A DNA stretch of 64,000 nt from an uncultured Bacteroidales bacterium (GTDB taxonomy: Bacteria; Bacteroidota; Bacteroidia; Bacteroidales; Paludibacteraceae): the NCBI GenBank assembly GCA_946626605.1, contig CAMOUL010000003.1:83696-147695 (forward strand), written 5' to 3'. Position numbers and translations under genes: made by a program. Below are positions 58,331-64,000 of this stretch, one piece after another; the stretch's first letter is position 1, and each line of letters starts with the position of its first letter. The notes beneath the pieces are model-generated. The model saw nothing but the letters and a program-made list of their open reading frames with translations, had not been told where the DNA came from and did not search any database.

Positions 58331-58355
58331 TTCGATATTTTAGATTTTTGATTTA

Positions 58356-59933
58356 ATGCTCAAGCATTTACACATACAAAACTACGCACTGATCAGTCAC
58401 CTGGATATTGATTTTGAATCCGGTTTCTCGGTGATGACCGGTGAGACAGGTGCCGGTAAGAGTATCATCTTAGGTGCTCTGGCGTTGGTCCTGGGTGCCC
58501 GTGCCGACAGCAAAGCTATCACGGACGGAGAAGAGAAATGTATCATTGAGGCGGAGTTTGATGAGGGGATTATCCGTCGTGAGTTATATGCCAATGGTAA
58601 GAGTCGCTCGTTCGTGGATGACAGTGTGGTCACGCTGCAGGAACTGAAAGTGCTGGCCAATAAACTGATCGATATTCATAGCCAACATGCGAACTTGCTG
58701 ATCGAGAACGCGGATTTCCAATTGGAGATCGTAGATGCCATCGCGCAGAACGAACCTCAGCAGGCCGACTACAGCACTCGATACGAAGCGTACACAGCAG
58801 CCGTTGAAGCTTTACATAAACTGCAGAACTTGGCCAAGAAAAGTCAGCAGGATGCCGACTATATTCAGTATCGCTATAAGCTCTTAGACGAAGCGGGACT
58901 GCAGGAAGGGGAACTGGAGCAGTTAGAGCAAGAGCAGTACCGTTTGAGCCATGCCGAAGAGATTCGAATGGCCCTCGAGACCGCGGTAGCGGCCTTACAA
59001 GGGGAGCAAGGTAGTGCGATAGAGGCGCTGCGTGCGTGTCGTTTAGACGAAGCGGCTCCGGAACTGCAGGAGCGTATCGACAGTGCCCGTATTGAGTTAC
59101 AAGATATCTGCCATGAAGCCGAGCGTATGGCCGGTCGTGTCGAGATGGACCCGCAAAGACTGCAATGGGTGGAAGAACGCATGGAAAGTTTGAATACCCT
59201 CTTGCATAAATTCAATGCAGCCAATGAAACGGAACTGATCGCGCTGCGCGATGAGTTAGCGGAACAAGTAAATCGGCTGGATAGTTTTGATTTTGATATC
59301 GCTAACGCCCAAAAAGAAGTGGAGCAGCAGCGTGCGGCGTTGACCAAAGCGGCAGAGGCCTTAACAAAGAGTCGCAAAGCGGTGACAAAACCGATTTGTG
59401 AACGCCTGATAGCCAACCTCAAGCTGTTAGGTGTAGCACACGCGAACGTAGCTATCGAACTGAACCCCACTTCGGACTTCACACCCAAAGGATGCGACGA
59501 GGTGCAACTCCTTTTTGCAGCCAACCTCAACCAGAGTTTGCGCAATGTGAGTGAAGTGGCTTCGGGCGGTGAGATCAGTCGACTCATGCTATGCGTGAAA
59601 GCCTTGATCGCCACAACGAAAGGTCTACCGACGATTATCTTCGATGAGATAGACACGGGTGTGAGTGGCGATATCGCGACCCAAATGGCGTCCATCATGC
59701 GAGAAATGGCGAAACATCGACAAATTATTGCAATAACCCATTTACCGCAGATAGCGGCACGGGGAGAGCACCATTATAAAGTATATAAAGCCGATACGAG
59801 TTCTCGCACGGAGACCCATATAAGCCGTCTCAACGAAGAAGAACGTATCATAGAGATCGCTTCGATGCTGAGTGGTAAGAACCCCTCACCCGAAGCTATT
59901 GCTAATGCCAAACAGTTATTATGTTACCTTTAG
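58356..59933 (+). CDS. recN: DNA repair protein RecN
   Basis: LKHLHIQNYALISHLDIDFESGFSVMTGETGAGKSIILGAL, SEVASGGEISRLMLCVK. Confidence 0.96.
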   Translation: MLKHLHIQNYALISHLDIDFESGFSVMTGETGAGKSIILGALALVLGARADSKAITDGEEKCIIEAEFDEGIIRRELYANGKSRSFVDDSVVTLQELKVLANKLIDIHSQHANLLIENADFQLEIVDAIAQNEPQQADYSTRYEAYTAAVEALHKLQNLAKKSQQDADYIQYRYKLLDEAGLQEGELEQLEQEQYRLSHAEEIRMALETAVAALQGEQGSAIEALRACRLDEAAPELQERIDSARIELQDICHEAERMAGRVEMDPQRLQWVEERMESLNTLLHKFNAANETELIALRDELAEQVNRLDSFDFDIANAQKEVEQQRAALTKAAEALTKSRKAVTKPICERLIANLKLLGVAHANVAIELNPTSDFTPKGCDEVQLLFAANLNQSLRNVSEVASGGEISRLMLCVKALIATTKGLPTIIFDEIDTGVSGDIATQMASIMREMAKHRQIIAITHLPQIAARGEHHYKVYKADTSSRTETHISRLNEEERIIEIASMLSGKNPSPEAIANAKQLLCYL

Positions 59934-61141
59934 CAGAACGTATGCGTCCGAAGACGCTAAACGATTACATAGGCCAGAAGCACTTGGTAGGTGAAGGAGC
60001 GATCCTGCGCCAGATGATAGAGAGCGGTAATATCGCCAGTTTCATCCTGTGGGGCCCTCCGGGTGTAGGAAAGACCACCCTTGCCCGTATCATCGCGCAT
60101 CAACTCCAGCGACCGTTCTATACGCTGAGTGCCGTGACGAGCGGCGTGAAGGAAGTACGGGATGTGATAGACAAAGCCAAACGCAATGCGTCTATCAACA
60201 GCGGTCTCTTTGCACCGACAGACGGGAGAAGTCCTATTCTCTTCATCGATGAGATCCATCGCTTCAGCAAGAGTCAACAGGACAGTTTATTGGGCGCCGT
60301 AGAAGAAGGAACGATCACTTTGGTCGGTGCGACAACAGAGAACCCGAGTTTTGAAGTGATCACTCCGCTGCTCAGTCGCTGTCAGGTATATGTACTGAAG
60401 CCGCTGGACAAAGAGGACTTGATGGAATTGATGAACAGGGTGCTGACCAAAGACGAGTACATCAGGAATCTGGGACTGAAGGTCAAGGAGACCGAAGCGC
60501 TGCTGCGCTATAGCGGAGGCGATGCCCGCAAACTGCTCAATATCATGGAACTGGTAAGTAACAGCGGTGCCCGGGTAATTGATAATGATACGGTGACGAA
60601 ACAATTGCAGCAAAATCCTGTGGCGTATGATAAGGACGGGGAAATGCACTACGACATCATCTCGGCTTTCATTAAATCTATTCGCGGCAGTGACCCACAG
60701 GCGGCTATTTATTGGTTAGCCCGTATGTTAGAAGGTGGAGAAGACCCGAAGTTCATTGCACGGCGGTTGGTGATCTCGGCCAGTGAAGATATCGGGTTGG
60801 CGAACCCGAACGCGATGCTGTTAGCCAATACCTGTTTTGAAGTGGTGAATAAGATAGGTATGCCAGAAGGACGTATTCCTTTAGCGGAGACGACCATCTA
60901 TCTGGCTACCTGCAAGAAAGATAACTCGGCCTATCTGGCGATAGACGATGCGTTGGCAAGAGTGCGTGAGACGGGTAACTTACCGGTGCCCTTGCATTTA
61001 CGGAACGCACCGACGAGTTTGATGAAGGACTTGGGCTACTCGGACGGATATAAGTACCCGCACGATTTTCCGGGACACTGGGTGGAACAGCAGTACTTAC
61101 CGGACGAGTTAAAAGGAACGACGTTTTGGAAGAAGGATTAA
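59921..61141 (+). CDS. rarA: Replication-associated recombination protein A
   Basis: MRPKTLNDYIGQKHLVGEGAILRQMIESG, LWGPPGVGKTTLARII. Confidence 0.93.
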   Translation: MLPLAERMRPKTLNDYIGQKHLVGEGAILRQMIESGNIASFILWGPPGVGKTTLARIIAHQLQRPFYTLSAVTSGVKEVRDVIDKAKRNASINSGLFAPTDGRSPILFIDEIHRFSKSQQDSLLGAVEEGTITLVGATTENPSFEVITPLLSRCQVYVLKPLDKEDLMELMNRVLTKDEYIRNLGLKVKETEALLRYSGGDARKLLNIMELVSNSGARVIDNDTVTKQLQQNPVAYDKDGEMHYDIISAFIKSIRGSDPQAAIYWLARMLEGGEDPKFIARRLVISASEDIGLANPNAMLLANTCFEVVNKIGMPEGRIPLAETTIYLATCKKDNSAYLAIDDALARVRETGNLPVPLHLRNAPTSLMKDLGYSDGYKYPHDFPGHWVEQQYLPDELKGTTFWKKD

Positions 61142-61175
61142 GGTTTAGGGTTTAACGTTTAGGGTTTAGCGATTA
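61141..61175. repeat. GTTTAGG-type heptamer array
   Basis: ggtttagggtttaacgtttagggtttagcg. Confidence 0.75.
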
Positions 61176-62255
61176 GTGGCCGGCGTATACGTACATATTC
61201 CGTTTTGCAAGAAGCGCTGCTTGTATTGCGATTTCTTCTCCACTACCCTGTTGGAGAGAAGAGAAGCCTATATCGAAGCGGTGCTGCAAGAGATAAAAGC
61301 TCGTAAAGGCGAAGCACACGAGCCCATACGAACTATCTATATCGGCGGCGGTACACCCAGTACCCTGGCTGCACGCGACATACAGCGGATTGTTGAGGCG
61401 ATCGGCACGCAGGACGCCATAGAGATCACGATGGAGATGAATCCAGGCGATGCATCCACAGAATATATTCGGGCGCTTAAGGAAGCAGGTATTAACCGTC
61501 TATCCATTGGAATTCAGTCCTTCCAGGACGGGTTGCTACTGTTGATCGGCAGACGACACAATGCGGAGCAAGCCAAAGCGGCGGTACGGATGGCACAGGA
61601 GGCCGGAATAACAAATATATCGATCGACCTGATGTACGCCCTGCCGACCCAAACGATAGCCCAATGGGAGCAAGACATAACGACCGCTTTATCGCTCGGC
61701 GTACAGCATATATCGTCCTACGGGCTGATGTATGAAGAAGGCACGAGAATGACGAGGATGATCGAAGACGGTACACTCATGCCGATCGATGAGGAGACCG
61801 AAAACGCGATGTACGATGTATTATGCGATCGTTTACAAACAGCCGGGTTTGTGCATTATGAGGTAAGTAACTTTGCTCTACCCGGTTACGAGTCGAAGCA
61901 TAACAGCGCCTATTGGAACGGCACACCGTATATAGGGATCGGAGCAGGGGCACACAGTTATATCGGGGATATACGTAGTTGGAATGCCGATGAGCTCGAA
62001 GCCTATATCCGCGGCATAAAAGAAGGTACTTGGGTACGCGAGCAGGAATTGTTAGGTAAAAAAGAGCGTTATAACGAGCGCATTATGTTGGGCTTACGAA
62101 CCCGTCAAGGTGTACCTCGACAGATCTTACAACGCAATCCGCAGACTTTTATAAAAGCAGGACTGCTGCGCGAAACAGAGGAGGGAAAAATAGTTGCTAC
62201 GCAGGAAGGGATACATATCCTGAACCGCATTATCGGTGAATTAATGATCGAATAA
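61176..62255 (+). CDS. hemW: HemW-family radical SAM protein
   Basis: GTG start; GVYVHIPFCKKRCLYCDFFS, YIGGGTPSTL, YGLMYEEGT. Confidence 0.93.
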   Translation: MAGVYVHIPFCKKRCLYCDFFSTTLLERREAYIEAVLQEIKARKGEAHEPIRTIYIGGGTPSTLAARDIQRIVEAIGTQDAIEITMEMNPGDASTEYIRALKEAGINRLSIGIQSFQDGLLLLIGRRHNAEQAKAAVRMAQEAGITNISIDLMYALPTQTIAQWEQDITTALSLGVQHISSYGLMYEEGTRMTRMIEDGTLMPIDEETENAMYDVLCDRLQTAGFVHYEVSNFALPGYESKHNSAYWNGTPYIGIGAGAHSYIGDIRSWNADELEAYIRGIKEGTWVREQELLGKKERYNERIMLGLRTRQGVPRQILQRNPQTFIKAGLLRETEEGKIVATQEGIHILNRIIGELMIE

Positions 62256-62268
62256 ACACACACAAGAT

Positions 62269-64000
62269 ATGAAAAATTGGTATAAAGTATTTTTAATTTG
62301 GTTTTGGAGTCTTTTCTTCGGAGGCATCCTGATCATCAGTCTCTCGATGTGGGCCATTATCAGTGGTGCATGGGGCTATATGCCGCCTTTTGAGGAACTG
62401 CAGAATCCGAAGAACACTTTCGCGAGTGAAATCATCACTTCCGATAATCAGTCTTTAGGTCGCTATTACCGGTACGAGAACCGCGTAGGCGTTCACTACG
62501 AGGACCTTTCGGATACCCTTGTGATGGCACTCATTGCTACCGAAGATGCACGCTTCTACAACCATACAGGAGTGGATTTCAAATCCCTCTTCCGCGCGGT
62601 GCTTAAACTGGGTCGTGCCGGAGGTGGAAGTACGATCACCCAGCAGTTAGCGAAGCAGTTATGGTCGCCGCGCGCCAACAACACATTGGAGCGCGCGATG
62701 CAGAAACCGATCGAATGGATTATCGCGACGAAGTTGGAGCGACTCTATTCGAAAGACGAGATTCTGCTGATGTACCTGAACCAATTTGACTTCCTGTATA
62801 ATGCCGTAGGTATTCAGTCTGCTTCGCAGGTGTATTTCTCCACTACCCCGAAGGACCTGAAGATCGAAGAGGCTGCGATGCTGGTAGGAATGTGTAAGAA
62901 CCCGTCTCTCTATAATCCTGTACGACACCCGGAGCGGGCAAGAAACCGCCGCAACACCGTACTGAGCCAGATGGAGAAATACGGCTATATCGATAAAGCC
63001 ACTTGTGATTCAGTTTCGGCTCTGCCGCTCACCTTGCATTATCGCTCAGTGGATCACAAGCAGGGAAGTGCACCCTATTTCCGGGAATATCTGCGCGTGA
63101 TGTTGACGGCAAAAGAACCGATTGAGAGTGATTATCCGTCCTGGAATAAACAGCAATATAAGATCGATCGCTATCAATGGGACAACAATGACTTATACGG
63201 TTTTTGCGAAAAGAACCGCAAAGCGGACGGTAGCAAATACGACATCTATCAGGACGGTCTGAAGATTTATACGACGATCGACTCGCGTATGCAAAAATAC
63301 GCCGAGGAGGCAGTGGACGAACATATGCGTGCACAGCAGGTTTCGTTCTTCAAGGAGCTGAAGCGTAAGAAGAATGCTCCTTTCTCGCGCTCTTTGACAC
63401 AAGAGGAAGTGAATGGCATCATGAATCGCTCGATGCGTCAGACAGACAGATATCGCGTCATGAAACGTGCCGGCATCCGTCAGGACTCCATCATACAGTC
63501 GTTCTACCAACCCTGCGAAATGCAGATCTTTACGTACGAGAATGGACTTATTGATACCATCATGACACCGTACGATTCTATTCGCTGGCAGAAGAGTTAC
63601 CTGCGTTGCGGTTTCATGTCCATGGACCCGCGTACAGGTCATGTAAAAGCGTATGTAGGCGGTCCTGATTTTGCGCAGTTCCAATACGACATGGCTACTA
63701 AGGGTAGACGACAAGTAGGTTCTACTGTGAAGCCCTATCTCTTCACCTTAGCAATGGATGAAGGAATGTGGCCGTGCGAGACTTTTGTCTATGACTCGGT
63801 CACCCTCATTGACGCCAATGGCAACCCCTGGACACCGCGCGATACACACGAGAAATACCAAGGCGACACGGTGACCTTAGCATGGGGACTCAAAGAGTCG
63901 TCCAACTGGATGTCCGCTTATCTGATGTCGCTCTTCACACCGGAGCAATTGGTGAAAATCATGCAGTCCTTCGGCATTCAAGGTCAACTCGACCCGGTTG
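62269..64000 (+). CDS. Class A penicillin-binding protein, transglycosylase/transpeptidase (partial, runs off window)
   Basis: MKNWYKVFLIWFWSLFFGG..., ATEDARFYNHTGVDFKSLFRA, GGSTITQQLAKQLW; open at 64000. Confidence 0.93.
   Translation, partial: MKNWYKVFLIWFWSLFFGGILIISLSMWAIISGAWGYMPPFEELQNPKNTFASEIITSDNQSLGRYYRYENRVGVHYEDLSDTLVMALIATEDARFYNHTGVDFKSLFRAVLKLGRAGGGSTITQQLAKQLWSPRANNTLERAMQKPIEWIIATKLERLYSKDEILLMYLNQFDFLYNAVGIQSASQVYFSTTPKDLKIEEAAMLVGMCKNPSLYNPVRHPERARNRRNTVLSQMEKYGYIDKATCDSVSALPLTLHYRSVDHKQGSAPYFREYLRVMLTAKEPIESDYPSWNKQQYKIDRYQWDNNDLYGFCEKNRKADGSKYDIYQDGLKIYTTIDSRMQKYAEEAVDEHMRAQQVSFFKELKRKKNAPFSRSLTQEEVNGIMNRSMRQTDRYRVMKRAGIRQDSIIQSFYQPCEMQIFTYENGLIDTIMTPYDSIRWQKSYLRCGFMSMDPRTGHVKAYVGGPDFAQFQYDMATKGRRQVGSTVKPYLFTLAMDEGMWPCETFVYDSVTLIDANGNPWTPRDTHEKYQGDTVTLAWGLKESSNWMSAYLMSLFTPEQLVKIMQSFGIQGQLDPV

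Noticed and set aside
61141-61175. Telomere-like TTTAGGG repeats
   Set aside because: Only about four imperfect units, on a bacterial chromosome between rarA and hemW; fits the general 7-bp heptad pattern
1-64000. tRNA or rRNA genes
   Set aside because: No convincing cloverleaf or rRNA sequence found by eye; a tRNAscan/Infernal run is needed to be certain

Overview
The window is a gene-dense, mostly housekeeping stretch of a Bacteroidota (probably Bacteroidales) chromosome. Support for this is the TAnnTTTG / TTTG-type promoters, T9SS components and sorting domains, DUF4831/DUF4835 (PorD-like), BT_3928-like DoxX and GldF. About 55 coding genes are readable: uvrA (3' end), tsaD, waaA, hisS, tpiA, pyrH, frr, rsgA, rlmB, dsbD, murA, murB, nadE, pheT, prfC, serA, serC, thyA, folA, ettA, tilS, aroE, recN, rarA, hemW and a PBP1-type gene that runs off the end. 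I see no rRNA, tRNA, IS element or CRISPR array. The most interesting content is not the genes. (1) At least ten unrelated imperfect tandem repeats (ATTCATT, CTTTCAC, TTGAAAA, CTTTCAA, GTGTAnn, AATTGTC, AAATTAA, GAGCCAA, GTTTAGG, GATTTnT) share a 7-bp period. They fill many intergenic junctions. (2) The same or related repeats sit in-frame inside conserved genes (hisS, pheT, dsbD twice, murB, rsgA, a carboxyltransferase) and encode parts of secretion signal peptides in unrelated exported proteins. (3) Two small genes encoding proteins that start MAQ each have an 11-bp-period array directly upstream. (4) There are three structured non-coding candidates: a promoter-to-terminator unit with no ORF at 32128-32357, a 109-nt multi-helix hairpin at 45088-45196, and a 128-bp element with perfect 16-bp inverted ends at 42360-42487. 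(5) There is a lone exosortase-family gene and a small AT-rich accessory cassette containing an in-frame amber codon. All assignments are by eye; no database search was run.
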